Shown here: positions 32,342 through 40,197 of the stretch, piece after piece
Layout: each line of letters begins with the position of its first letter
Numbering within the stretch: position 1 is the stretch's first letter
Origin: DATLGB01 sp964242305
GTDB taxonomy: Bacteria; Actinomycetota; Thermoleophilia; Solirubrobacterales; Solirubrobacteraceae
DNA: 64,000 nt
Assembly (NCBI GenBank): GCA_964242305.1
Contig: CAXTBB010000001.1
Coordinates: 62,001-126,000 of the forward strand
Direction of reading: 5' to 3'
The notes under the pieces: model-generated
Told to the model about the DNA's origin: nothing
Database searches by the model: none
Seen by the model: the letters and a program-made list of their open reading frames with translations, nothing else
Position numbers and translations under genes: made by a program

Positions 32342-33121
32342 GTGACTCGCATTGATCTGGAGAAGTTGGACGCCTCTGGCGACCTTCGCACCATCGCCGA
32401 GCAGGCCGGCGCCCTGGACCCCACCGGGACCACCCGCCGTCAGGCCATGCGCAATGGCGTGGCCACCGCCGGCACCTTCGCCGCCGGTTCCGCGCTGCTT
32501 GGTCTGCTTGACCCGATGGAGGCCATGGCGGCCGCCACCAGCAAGCAGAAGGGCGAGTACTCGACCTCGCTGAAGAAGGTCAACCGTCGTGCCAAGAAGC
32601 CGACGGCCAACGACGTCGTCATCGCCAACTACGCGCTGACGCTCGAGTACCTGGAGGCCGCGTTCTACGCCGCCGCCGACGCTGCCAACTACGCGGATCC
32701 GGACATCAACGCCGCCGCGAAGGTCCTGGCCAAGCACGAGGCGGCGCACGTGGCCGCGCTCAAGAAGGTCCTGGGCAAGGCGGCCGTCAAGGCGCCGACG
32801 CTCAACATGGACGCCGTGTCCGCCGCGCTGAAGGATGAGCAGACCTTCATCACGACGGCTGCGACGATCGAGCCGGTCGGCACCGCCGCGTACGCGGGTG
32901 CCGGTCCCTACCTGTCGAACCTCGCGGTGACGCAGGCGGCCCTGGCCATCCACTCCGTGGAGGCCAACCACGCGGCCTACACCGCCGCCATCTGCGTGGC
33001 CAAGGGCTACAGCGGCGCCCCCAGCCCCGTGCCGAACGACTTCAACCCGCACTTCGGCTTCAAGAAGGTCGTGAAGACGGTCACCGGGCTGAACTTCGTC
33101 AAGGGCCCGCTCCAGCCGTAA
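32342..33121 (+). CDS. Ferritin-like domain protein with twin-arginine-type signal
   Basis: This 259-residue protein starts at GTG 32342 with AGGAGGG about seven bases upstream. The N-terminus has TTRRQAMRNG before a hydrophobic stretch, a plausible Tat signal. The helical bundle carries metal-ligand-type residues in YALTLEYLEAAFY, AKHEAAHVAALKK and HSVEANHAAY, fitting the ferritin-like (PF13668-type) family. Such proteins may bind iron or manganese outside the membrane; the reaction is not known. It is followed after two bases by a cupredoxin gene. Confidence 0.82.
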   Translation: MTRIDLEKLDASGDLRTIAEQAGALDPTGTTRRQAMRNGVATAGTFAAGSALLGLLDPMEAMAAATSKQKGEYSTSLKKVNRRAKKPTANDVVIANYALTLEYLEAAFYAAADAANYADPDINAAAKVLAKHEAAHVAALKKVLGKAAVKAPTLNMDAVSAALKDEQTFITTAATIEPVGTAAYAGAGPYLSNLAVTQAALAIHSVEANHAAYTAAICVAKGYSGAPSPVPNDFNPHFGFKKVVKTVTGLNFVKGPLQP

Positions 33122-33123
33122 GC

Positions 33124-33429
33124 ATGATCGTGGTCGTGGCATCAGCAGAGCCCGCCGCCGCGGCGGTGGGCTCTGCCACGGTCCGCGTGAAGGACATCGA
33201 CTTCAAGCCGCACGTCACGCGCATCCACACGGGTGCGCGCGTCACGTGGTCGTTCGACGAGGAGTACACGCCGCACACCGTGCACAGCGTGGGCAAGAAG
33301 CGCTTCCGCTCCTCGCACACCAAGAAGTACGGGTCGACCTACTCGGTCACCTTCAAGACGCCCGGGACGTACCGCTACGTGTGCACGATCCACTACGGCA
33401 TGAAGGCGAAGGTCGTCGTCAGCCGCTGA
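33124..33429 (+). CDS. Cupredoxin (plastocyanin-like) protein
   Basis: The 101-residue type 1 copper protein has ligands His51 (YTPHTVHS), Cys87, His90 and Met93 (YVCTIHYGM). It would carry single electrons outside the membrane. The N-terminal signal is unusually short (MIVVVASAEPAAAA), so either the start lies elsewhere or export is not standard. It is coupled to the ferritin-like gene upstream. The last 11 bases overlap the convergent methyltransferase gene. Confidence 0.8.
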   Translation: MIVVVASAEPAAAAVGSATVRVKDIDFKPHVTRIHTGARVTWSFDEEYTPHTVHSVGKKRFRSSHTKKYGSTYSVTFKTPGTYRYVCTIHYGMKAKVVVSR

Positions 33430-34033
33430 GCGTCGCGGTGCCGAGCACGAACGGCATCGGCGGCGACACCGCGCTGGCCCGGAACGGGAACCGCTCCCGT
33501 CCGCCCATGGCGAACCCGGCGGCCGCGATCGCCGCCTCGGTGTCGCGCGCCGCGTGACAGCCGCCGGCCAGCGCCGGCCACACACCGCTGCGGTCCGCGA
33601 GGATCGCCCCCAGCCGCAGCAGCCCGCCGCGCGGGACGACGTGCTCGTAGACCCGCAGCTCGCCGCCTGGCCGCAGGACCCGCCGGGCCTCCGCCAGCGC
33701 CGCCGCCGGGTCGGGCACGGAGCACAGCACCAGCGAGAAGATGACCGCATCGGCTTCGCCGTCGCCGACCGGCAGGGCATCGGCGACGCCTGAGGACAGC
33801 TCGACGCGCGGGCTCGCCGCCCGCCGCGCCGCAGCCAGCAGCGTCGCGTCCGGCTCGAGCGCGACGATCCGCCGGACCGCGTCGGGATAGTGCGCGAAGT
33901 TCGACCCGGCGCCCGCGCCGACCTCGACGACCACGCCGTGCAGGCCGTCCAACAGCCGGGCCCGGTGCGCCGCCGCGCCGCGCGCGTCCATGAGCGGCGC
34001 CGCGCGCAGCCACAGGCGCCCGAACCGGCTCAC
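33419..34033 (-). CDS. Class I SAM-dependent methyltransferase
   Basis: This 204-residue Rossmann-fold methyltransferase has motif I VVEVGAGAGSNFAHYP, the acidic loop ALEPDATLLAAARR, DALPVGDGEADAVIF and LRPGGELRVYEHV. GTG at 34033 overlaps the stop of the CDF gene as GTGA, so the far longer open frame was rejected. It is the last gene of the seven-gene operon starting with tatA. The substrate is unknown; UbiE-like small molecules are possible. Confidence 0.82.
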   Translation of the reverse strand: MSRFGRLWLRAAPLMDARGAAAHRARLLDGLHGVVVEVGAGAGSNFAHYPDAVRRIVALEPDATLLAAARRAASPRVELSSGVADALPVGDGEADAVIFSLVLCSVPDPAAALAEARRVLRPGGELRVYEHVVPRGGLLRLGAILADRSGVWPALAGGCHAARDTEAAIAAAGFAMGGRERFPFRASAVSPPMPFVLGTATLSG

Positions 34034-34947
34034 AGAGCGTTCGCGTTCTCGATCGCCAGCAGCCGGCCGCCCTCGTGGTCGACCTGCAGCGTCGTGTGGT
34101 CGATTCCGAAGCGGTCGTGCAGCAGCACCTCGATCTCCGCCCGCGCGGCGTGGCAGTCGACCCGCTCGCCCACGGTCACGTGCGCCGACAGCGACGGGAA
34201 CCCGGAGGTGACCTCCCACACGTGCAGGTCGTGGACCTCGACGATGCCCGCGGTGCCGATCATGGCCCGGCCGATCGCGTCCGGATCCACGCCCTCCGGC
34301 GCCGCCTCGAGGAAGATCCGCCCGGACGCGCGCAGCAGCCCGTAGGCGGAGCGGAGCATGATCGCGGCGACGATCAGGGACGCGATGCCGTCGGCGCGCA
34401 CGAACCCGGTGGCGAGGATGATCGCACCGGCGATCGCCGTGGCCACGAACGCGGCCAGGTCGGTGAGGATGTGCTGGTAGGCGCCCTCCACGTTGAGCGA
34501 GGCACGGTTGGCCCGCGAGAGCACCCAGGTGGCGATCAGATTGACGACGACGCCGGCGAGCGCGACGGCCAGGACCACGCCGCCCTCGGTGGCGGGCGGG
34601 TCGATCAGGCGCCGGACGCCTTCGTAGGAGACCACCAGCGCCAGCACCAGCAGCGTCGTCCCGTTGACGGCGGCCGCAAGGATCTCCGAGCGGCCGAGCC
34701 CGAAGGTCATCGCCCCCCGGGCGGGACGGGCGGCGAGGCGGATCGCCACCAGCGACAGAGCGATCGCGCCCGCGTCGGTGAGCATGTGGCCGGCGTCGGA
34801 GATCAGCGCCAGCGAGGACGCCGCGATGCCGGCGACGACCTCCACGACCATGAAGCCCGTGATGAGCGCCAGCGCGATGGCCAGCTTGCCGCGGTCGGCG
34901 TCCGCGGAGACGCCGTGCGAGTGGCCGTGATGGTCGTCGTGCCCCAC
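34030..34947 (-). CDS. Cation diffusion facilitator (CzcD/ZitB-type zinc exporter)
   Basis: The 305-residue protein has a histidine-rich N-terminus (HDDHHGHSHG) and six membrane helices with the zinc site residues SDAGHMLTDAGA and HILTDLAAF. The cytoplasmic domain has GIVEVHDLHVWEVTSG. This set matches zinc-transporting CDF proteins that expel Zn, Cd or Co in exchange for protons. The GTG start at 34947 lies nine bases after the L,D-transpeptidase gene. Confidence 0.92.
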   Translation of the reverse strand: MGHDDHHGHSHGVSADADRGKLAIALALITGFMVVEVVAGIAASSLALISDAGHMLTDAGAIALSLVAIRLAARPARGAMTFGLGRSEILAAAVNGTTLLVLALVVSYEGVRRLIDPPATEGGVVLAVALAGVVVNLIATWVLSRANRASLNVEGAYQHILTDLAAFVATAIAGAIILATGFVRADGIASLIVAAIMLRSAYGLLRASGRIFLEAAPEGVDPDAIGRAMIGTAGIVEVHDLHVWEVTSGFPSLSAHVTVGERVDCHAARAEIEVLLHDRFGIDHTTLQVDHEGGRLLAIENANAL

Positions 34948-34956
34948 CCCTCCAGG

Positions 34957-35904
34957 TTACGACCGGATGGTCACCGGCGTGCCCAGCGGCAGGTGCCGCA
35001 CGAAGCTCTTGATCACCTTGTTGGAGACCCGGATGCAGCCGTGGCTGACCTGGGTGCCGAGCGTCTCCGGGTCGTTGGTCCCGTGCAGGCCGATCTGCCC
35101 GTCGCCGGCCCCGAAGGAGCTGAGCACGTTCGAGTGCGCCGAGAGCCCGAAGGCGTAGGCGCCGTAGAGGCCGTCGGGGTTGGGCGGCTTGACGAGGTCG
35201 GTCAGGTAATAGCGCCCGCGCGGCGTCGGCGTGACGGACTCCCCGACCCCGATGCGGTGCACGGAGATGCGGCGCGTGCCGCGCCACGTGGTCACCGTGT
35301 GCGCCGAGAGGTCGACGCGCAGGTGCCAGTTGCTCTGGGTGACGCGGGCAGCCCGGGCGCGGATCCAGCCGGTCGCCAGATTAGGCCGGGTCGGCAGCTG
35401 CACCTTGAGCCAGTCCCGGTGGCGGCGTTTCTCCACCAGCAGGACGAGCGGGAGCTTCTTGCCGTCCAGCTCGCGGCCCCGGAGCGTCCGGTGCCGCGCC
35501 TTCGGGGACGCCTTCGCGTAGACCTGCACGCGGCGGGCGGGCACCCGCGCGATGGAGACCGTGTGCCGCCCGCGGCGCGCCCGCGCGGAGCGGGACGCGA
35601 AGCGCCCCGGCGCCGGCTGCACGGCCGGCGCGCCCGCCACGCGGCTGCCCGTGGCGTCACCGTGGTCACCACCGAAGAGCGCAGCGCTGGCCACCCAGCC
35701 CACCGGCACGAACGCCAAGACGAGGGCGACGCCGGCAAGGCGGCGACGGGTCGCGGACGGCGTGCGCGTCCCCGCGACGTACCAGCGCGCCACCTCCGCG
35801 CGCGCCTCGGACTCCGCGATCCCCAGGCGGACCGCCGCCTCCCGTGGCGACAGCCCGTCCTCGGAGATCAGGCGGGCCAGCTCCCGCCGGCCCGCCGCGT
35901 CCAT
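34957..35904 (-). CDS. L,D-transpeptidase with N-terminal helix-turn-helix-like segment
   Basis: The C-terminal YkuD domain has the catalytic motif SHGCIRVSN (His288, Cys290) with HGTNDPETLG before it, so it should form 3-3 or lipoprotein-type crosslinks in peptidoglycan. A hydrophobic helix (about 56-78, GVALVLAFVPVGWVASAALFG) anchors it. In front of this, residues 10-45 (LISEDGLSPREAAVRLGIAESEARAEVARW) look like a cytoplasmic helix-turn-helix. That combination is unusual. It lies three bases after the ferritin-like gene within the operon. Confidence 0.87.
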   Translation of the reverse strand: MDAAGRRELARLISEDGLSPREAAVRLGIAESEARAEVARWYVAGTRTPSATRRRLAGVALVLAFVPVGWVASAALFGGDHGDATGSRVAGAPAVQPAPGRFASRSARARRGRHTVSIARVPARRVQVYAKASPKARHRTLRGRELDGKKLPLVLLVEKRRHRDWLKVQLPTRPNLATGWIRARAARVTQSNWHLRVDLSAHTVTTWRGTRRISVHRIGVGESVTPTPRGRYYLTDLVKPPNPDGLYGAYAFGLSAHSNVLSSFGAGDGQIGLHGTNDPETLGTQVSHGCIRVSNKVIKSFVRHLPLGTPVTIRS

Positions 35905-35907
35905 CGG

Positions 35908-36627
35908 CTAGCCGGCGACGCTCGGGGTCCCCGACGTCGGCGAGGCCGACGACGACCCGGACTCGGTCGTGATGAACCCGGTCCCCTTGACGGCCGCCAG
36001 CACGGTGGCCATGTCGGCGGACGGGTTGAACGCCTCCGGCGCGGGCGACGGCGAGCCGCTGCCCTTGGAGATGATCGACGCGATCCAGGCGGCGTGGCGC
36101 GCCTCGACCGGGTGGATCGAGATGGCCGCCTTCAGGACCGCCTTGGACTTGATGTTGGTCGCCTGACCCTGGTAGGCCTCGACGCCGGTGTCCTCGAGCG
36201 TCTTCGACGTCGCGCCGAAGGTCGACTCGCTGCCGGTGGTGCCCTTGAAGTCGAACTTCGGGCTGGCCACCGCCTTGGACCCGAGCGCCTTCTTGAGCGC
36301 CTGGACGTGCGCCTGCTCGTGCGCCTCGACGATCTTGGCGAAGCGCTTGTACTGCCCGGTCAGCGCGCCCTTGTCGACCGCCTCCTTGTAGAAGGCCGCC
36401 TCCAGGTACTCGAGCGTGAGCGCGTAGTTGAGGATGTCGATGTCGCCCTTGGACGTGCCCTGGGCGAGTGAGAACGCCGCCGGCAGGCCGCCGATGAGCA
36501 GGCCGCCGCCGACGAAGGCGGAGCGGCGCAGGAACTGGGAGCGGGTGACGCCGGCCTTGGCCGCCGCCTCCTCGATCGCGCCGTCGCGGTCGAGCTCCTG
36601 GAACGTGGGGATGTCGTAGGTGCTCAT
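35908..36627 (-). CDS. Ferritin-like domain protein, exported type
   Basis: The 239-residue paralogue of the neighbouring gene has an N-terminus TRSQFLRRSAFVGGGLLIGG, like a Tat signal in which the second arginine is serine. The ferritin-like bundle has YALTLEYLEAAFY, VEAHEQAHVQALKK and HPVEARHAAW. The tail is rich in Ser, Thr and Pro. It is separated by two bases from the upstream ferritin-like gene, with which it could form mixed assemblies. Confidence 0.82.
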   Translation of the reverse strand: MSTYDIPTFQELDRDGAIEEAAAKAGVTRSQFLRRSAFVGGGLLIGGLPAAFSLAQGTSKGDIDILNYALTLEYLEAAFYKEAVDKGALTGQYKRFAKIVEAHEQAHVQALKKALGSKAVASPKFDFKGTTGSESTFGATSKTLEDTGVEAYQGQATNIKSKAVLKAAISIHPVEARHAAWIASIISKGSGSPSPAPEAFNPSADMATVLAAVKGTGFITTESGSSSASPTSGTPSVAG

Positions 36628-36629
36628 GA

Positions 36630-37301
36630 TCAGCCCTTCAGGAAGCCGGTGGCCTTGACGGCTGACAGGACGGCAGCCATGTCCTCCGGCATCGAGAACG
36701 CGTCCGGAGCGGGATTGACGCCCGCGCCGCCGCCGATGATGTCGCGCACCCAGGCGGCGTGGCGCGCCTCGACCGCGAGGATGGAGCCGGCCGCGGCCAG
36801 CACCGCCGACGTCTTGATGCGCGGCGCCTGTCCCTGGTAGGCGGCGACGCCGGTGTCCTCCAGCGTCTTGGCCGTCTGCAGGAACTTGGCCTTGCCGGTG
36901 GCGTCCTTGAAGTCGACGGCCGGGGCCTTGCCCGCCTTGGCGCCGAGTGTCTTCTTGAGGGCGTCGACGTGCGCCTGCTCGTGCTCGCCGACCACCTTGG
37001 CGAAGAGCGCCGATTCGCCGCTGAGCTCGCCCTTCTGGTTGGCGTCGGCGTAGAACGCGGCCTCCAGGTACTCCAGCGTCAGCGCGTAGTTGAGGATCTT
37101 GATGTCGCCCTTGGGCAGTCCGCCCTGGGCGATCGCGAAGCCCGCGGGCACCGCACCAAGCGCGAGTCCGGCGCCCGCCAGGGCCCCGCCACGCTTGAAG
37201 AACGACGACCGGGTGTGCCCCGTCCGCGCCGCCTCGAGGGCTTCGACGCCCTCACGCAGTGTCCCGTCTGGGTCCACGCGCTCGATTGCTGGATTCGTCA
37301 C
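36630..37301 (-). CDS. Ferritin-like domain protein, exported type
   Basis: The 223-residue protein has the signal-like start TRSSFFKRGGALAGAGLALG and the same metal-ligand pattern as its two paralogues (YALTLEYLEAAFY, VGEHEQAHVDALKK, LAVEARHAAW). The GTG start at 37301 overlaps the stop of the cupredoxin gene (GTGA), so the longer frame was rejected. Cupredoxin could pass electrons to or from the di-metal centre, which is an inference from gene order repeated twice in this window. Confidence 0.82.
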   Translation of the reverse strand: MTNPAIERVDPDGTLREGVEALEAARTGHTRSSFFKRGGALAGAGLALGAVPAGFAIAQGGLPKGDIKILNYALTLEYLEAAFYADANQKGELSGESALFAKVVGEHEQAHVDALKKTLGAKAGKAPAVDFKDATGKAKFLQTAKTLEDTGVAAYQGQAPRIKTSAVLAAAGSILAVEARHAAWVRDIIGGGAGVNPAPDAFSMPEDMAAVLSAVKATGFLKG

Positions 37302-37681
37302 TTGACGATGACCTTCCCTTCCATCCCGGGGTGATATGTGCACACGTACGAATACGTGCCCGCCTTGGCGAACGAGACCTTGCCGCTCTGTCCCTGACGA
37401 AGATTGGCGATGCCCTTCACGCTCTTGTCCTTGAAGGTGACGTTGTGGTTGGCCGAGTCGTCGTTGGTCCAGCTGACCGACCCGCCGGCCTTGACCGTGA
37501 CCGACTTCGGCCCGAACGTGAAGTCCTTGATGGTGTCCTTCGCCGACGCGCTCGCCGCGCCGGCCGACGCCGACGGCGCCTTGGTGCTCGCCGGGGTCGC
37601 GGAGGACTCCGACTTCGAGGACGAGCCGCAGCCCGCCACCGCGAGGGCGCCGATCGCCAGCGTGGCCAGCCGGCGCCGCAC
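37298..37681 (-). CDS. Cupredoxin lipoprotein
   Basis: The 127-residue protein has a lipobox (LAVAGC, lipidated Cys18) and a Ser/Ala-rich linker of about 30 residues. The plastocyanin-like domain has ligands His (SANHNVTF), Cys and His (YVCTYHPGM) and Met. It would be anchored on the outer face of the membrane as an electron carrier. The GTG start is two bases after the tatA-like gene and the stop overlaps the next gene. Confidence 0.87.
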   Translation of the reverse strand: MRRRLATLAIGALAVAGCGSSSKSESSATPASTKAPSASAGAASASAKDTIKDFTFGPKSVTVKAGGSVSWTNDDSANHNVTFKDKSVKGIANLRQGQSGKVSFAKAGTYSYVCTYHPGMEGKVIVK

Positions 37682-37683
37682 GA

Positions 37684-37866
37684 CTAGGCCTCGGTGCGCG
37701 TGGTCGTCAGCTCCGGCGTCTCGTCGTCGTTGCCGGTGATCGCGTCCTTGAAGGAGCGGAGGCCGTGGCCGAGCGAGCGGCCGGCGTCGGGGAGCTTCTT
37801 CGGGCCGAGCACCACCAGGGCGATCACGAGCACGATGAGCATCTCTGGGATTCCGATGTTGGGCAT
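37684..37866 (-). CDS. TatA/TatE-like twin-arginine translocase protein
   Basis: The 60-residue protein has the TatA architecture: an N-terminal helix (IPEMLIVLVIALVVLGPKKLPDAGR) with the conserved FGPKKLP-like hinge (here LGPKKLP), an amphipathic helix (LGHGLRSFKDAI) and an acidic tail. It heads the operon of cupredoxin and ferritin-like genes whose products carry Tat-like signals, so it may be dedicated to their export. TatC is not in the window. Confidence 0.9.
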   Translation of the reverse strand: MPNIGIPEMLIVLVIALVVLGPKKLPDAGRSLGHGLRSFKDAITGNDDETPELTTTRTEA

Positions 37867-37989
37867 AGAAGGGGGTGCGCGCCTCCTGCGATTCCGGATC
37901 ACTGGCCCCTCGCCGACTTCTGCAAACGAAGCGGTCGGGCCGGCGGGTGTCCGTCCACGCGCCTGTCTCCCATATAGCCTGTACGCAAC

Positions 37990-38451
37990 GTGCGCATCTC
38001 CGCCAAAGCCGACTACGCGCTGAGAGCCGCGTCCGAGCTGGCCGCCGCCGGCGGAGGGCCTGTCAAGGGCGACGCATTGGCCACGGCGCAGGGGATCCCG
38101 CCGAAGTTCCTCGAGAACATCCTCTCCGACATGCGCCAGAGCGGGCTCATCCGCTCCCAGCGCGGCTCGGAGGGCGGCTACTGGCTCGCCCGGCCGGCCG
38201 AGGAGATCTCGGTGGCGGACGTCATGCGCGCCGTCGACGGCCCGCTCGCCTCCGTGCGCGGGCAGCGGCCGGAGGACGTCGACTACACGGGTGCGGCGTC
38301 GGAGCTGCAGCGCGTCTGGATCGCGGTGCGCCACAACCTCCGCGCCGTGGTCGAGAACGTCACCGTCGCCGACCTCGGCAACGGCTCGCTCTCGTCGGAG
38401 ATCGTCGCGCTCGCCGACGATCCCGAGGCCTGGGTCACGCGGCAGCGGTAG
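37990..38451 (+). CDS. Rrf2-family transcriptional regulator without cysteines
   Basis: The 153-residue winged-helix protein has ISAKADYALRAASELA, the helix-turn-helix GDALATAQGIPPKFLENIL, RSQRGSEGGYWLARP and EISVADVMRAVDGPL. There is no cysteine, so it cannot hold the Fe-S cluster of IscR/NsrR and is more like CymR or RsrR-type cysteine-metabolism regulators. It is convergent with the sulfate transport operon (17-base overlap), which makes that operon a candidate target. The start is GTG. Confidence 0.88.
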   Translation: MRISAKADYALRAASELAAAGGGPVKGDALATAQGIPPKFLENILSDMRQSGLIRSQRGSEGGYWLARPAEEISVADVMRAVDGPLASVRGQRPEDVDYTGAASELQRVWIAVRHNLRAVVENVTVADLGNGSLSSEIVALADDPEAWVTRQR

Positions 38452-39397
38452 GCGCCCGGGCGGGGGCCGGAGACCTGACCCAGACGATGTCGCCCTCGGA
38501 GAGCTCGAGCTGGTCGGCCTCGGCGCGGGTGACCTGCGCGGTGACGCGGTCGCCGCCGCTCAGGGTCAGCTCGACGCGGACCTCGAAGCCGAGGTAGAGC
38601 ACCCGCCCGACCATCGCCTCCTGGCCGCCTTCGGTCGGCTCGCCGTCGATGAGCAGGTCGTGCGGGCGCACGAGGTGGCCACCGAGGTGCGACACCGGGC
38701 CGAGGAAGCCCATGACGAACTCGTTCGCGGGCGCCTCGTAGAGCTCGCGCGGCGCGCCCTCCTGCTCGATCTTTCCGTCGCGCAGGACGACGAGCTGGTC
38801 GGAGACCTCCATCGCCTCCTCCTGGTCGTGGGTGACCAGGACGGTAGTGACGTGGATCTCGTCGTGCAGGCGGCGCAGCCAGGCGCGCAGGTCGGCGCGG
38901 ACGTTGGCGTCCAGCGCGCCGAACGGCTCGTCGAGCAGCAGCACGCGCGGCTGGACGGCGAGGGCGCGGGCGAGCGCCATGCGCTGGCGCTGGCCGCCCG
39001 AGAGCTGGCCCGGGCGACGGCCGCCGAGGCCGTTGAGGCCGACCAGCTCCAGCAGCTCGTCGACGCGCGCCTTCGTCTCGTCCTTGGGGCGCTTGCGGAT
39101 GCGCATGCCGAAGGCGACGTTCTCGAACACCGACAGGTGCTTGAAGGCGGCGTAGTGCTGGAAGACGAAGCCGATCTCGCGCTTGCGGGCGGGCAGGTGC
39201 GTGAACGGCTCGCCGCCGACGCAGACCTCGCCGCCGTCAGGCACCTCCAGGCCGGCGATAATGCGCAGCAGCGTGGACTTGCCGGAGCCGGACGGGCCCA
39301 GCAGCGCGGTCAGCGATCCGTCGGCGACCTCGAGGTCGACGTTGTGCAGGGCCTGGAAGTCACCGAACGACTTCGAGACGTTGCGGACGGTGATCAT
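38435..39397 (-). CDS. cysA: Sulfate/thiosulfate ABC transporter ATP-binding protein
   Basis: The 320-residue ATPase has Walker A GPSGSGKST (34-42), the Q-loop FVFQHYAAFKHLSV, signature LSGGQRQRMALARAL, Walker B RVLLLDEPFGALD and H-loop THDQEEAM. A C-terminal TOBE-like domain follows (LYLGFEVRVELTL). It powers sulfate import through CysT/CysW. ATG at 39397 overlaps the cysW stop (ATGA). Confidence 0.94.
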   Translation of the reverse strand: MITVRNVSKSFGDFQALHNVDLEVADGSLTALLGPSGSGKSTLLRIIAGLEVPDGGEVCVGGEPFTHLPARKREIGFVFQHYAAFKHLSVFENVAFGMRIRKRPKDETKARVDELLELVGLNGLGGRRPGQLSGGQRQRMALARALAVQPRVLLLDEPFGALDANVRADLRAWLRRLHDEIHVTTVLVTHDQEEAMEVSDQLVVLRDGKIEQEGAPRELYEAPANEFVMGFLGPVSHLGGHLVRPHDLLIDGEPTEGGQEAMVGRVLYLGFEVRVELTLSGGDRVTAQVTRAEADQLELSEGDIVWVRSPAPARAPTAAA

Positions 39398-40197
39398 CCG
39401 ATCGACCTCCGGTTGGAGAGCATGGTCATGGTCAGCAGGGTCGCCAGCGCGATGACGGCGAGCAGGCCGGCGGCGGCGTAGGCGCCGGCGAGGTCGAAGT
39501 TGGTGTAGCGCTGTTCCACGAGGATCGTGAGCGTCTGGGTCTCCCCCGCGATCTTGCCACTCACGAAGGACACCGCGCCGAACTCGCCGATCGCGCGGGC
39601 GGTGGAGAGCACGACGCCGTAGGCCAGGCCCCAGCGGATCGACGGCAGCGTGATGCGCCAGAACGCCTGCCAGTTGGTGGCGCCGAGCGTCGACGCGGCC
39701 TGCTCCTGGTCGTCCCCGATCTCCCGCAGCACCGGCGCGACCTCGCGGACCACGAACGGCAGGGAGACGAAGACGGTGGCCAGCACGATGCCGGGGGTGG
39801 AGAAGAGGATGCGGATGCCGTGGTCGGTCAGCCACGGGCCGAACCAGCCCGTGCGGCCGTAGAGGGCGACGAGCGCGAGGCCGATGACGACCGGCGACAC
39901 GGCGAAGGGAAGGTCGATGAGCGCGTCGAGGATGCGCCGGCCCGGCAGCTTGGTGCGCACGAGGATGAGCGCGGTGGCCACGCCGAAGATCGCGTTGAGG
40001 ATGACGGCGATGGCGGCCGCCTCGACGGTCAGCCAGAAGGCGCTGATGGCCGCCGGCGTGGTCACGCTGTCGATGACGCTGCCGATCCCCGGCTCGAAGG
40101 TCCGGTAGAAGACGACGCCGACCGGGATCAGCAGCAGCACGGCCAGGTACCCGAGCGCGACGACGCGCAGGCCGATGCGGCTACCCACGCGACCCAC
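39394..40197 (-). CDS. cysW: Sulfate ABC transporter permease CysW
   Basis: The 267-residue inner-membrane permease has six helices and the ABC-interaction (EAA) loop EQAASTLGATNWQAFWRITLP. The FEPG-containing first loop (VGVVFYRTFEPG) is typical for CysW. GTG at 40197 overlaps cysT by 17 bases; a second in-frame GTG at 40188 would reduce the overlap. Confidence 0.92.
   Translation of the reverse strand: MGRVGSRIGLRVVALGYLAVLLLIPVGVVFYRTFEPGIGSVIDSVTTPAAISAFWLTVEAAAIAVILNAIFGVATALILVRTKLPGRRILDALIDLPFAVSPVVIGLALVALYGRTGWFGPWLTDHGIRILFSTPGIVLATVFVSLPFVVREVAPVLREIGDDQEQAASTLGATNWQAFWRITLPSIRWGLAYGVVLSTARAIGEFGAVSFVSGKIAGETQTLTILVEQRYTNFDLAGAYAAAGLLAVIALATLLTMTMLSNRRSIG

Noticed and set aside
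33419..35287. 622-residue fusion frame ending in the methyltransferase
   Set aside because: The extension is out-of-frame reading of the CDF gene; GTG 34033 with a GTGA overlap gives a normal methyltransferase.
34075..36471. 798-codon plus-strand frame
   Set aside because: It runs antisense across the CDF, L,D-transpeptidase and ferritin-like genes and shows only low-complexity Arg/Gly/Asp composition.
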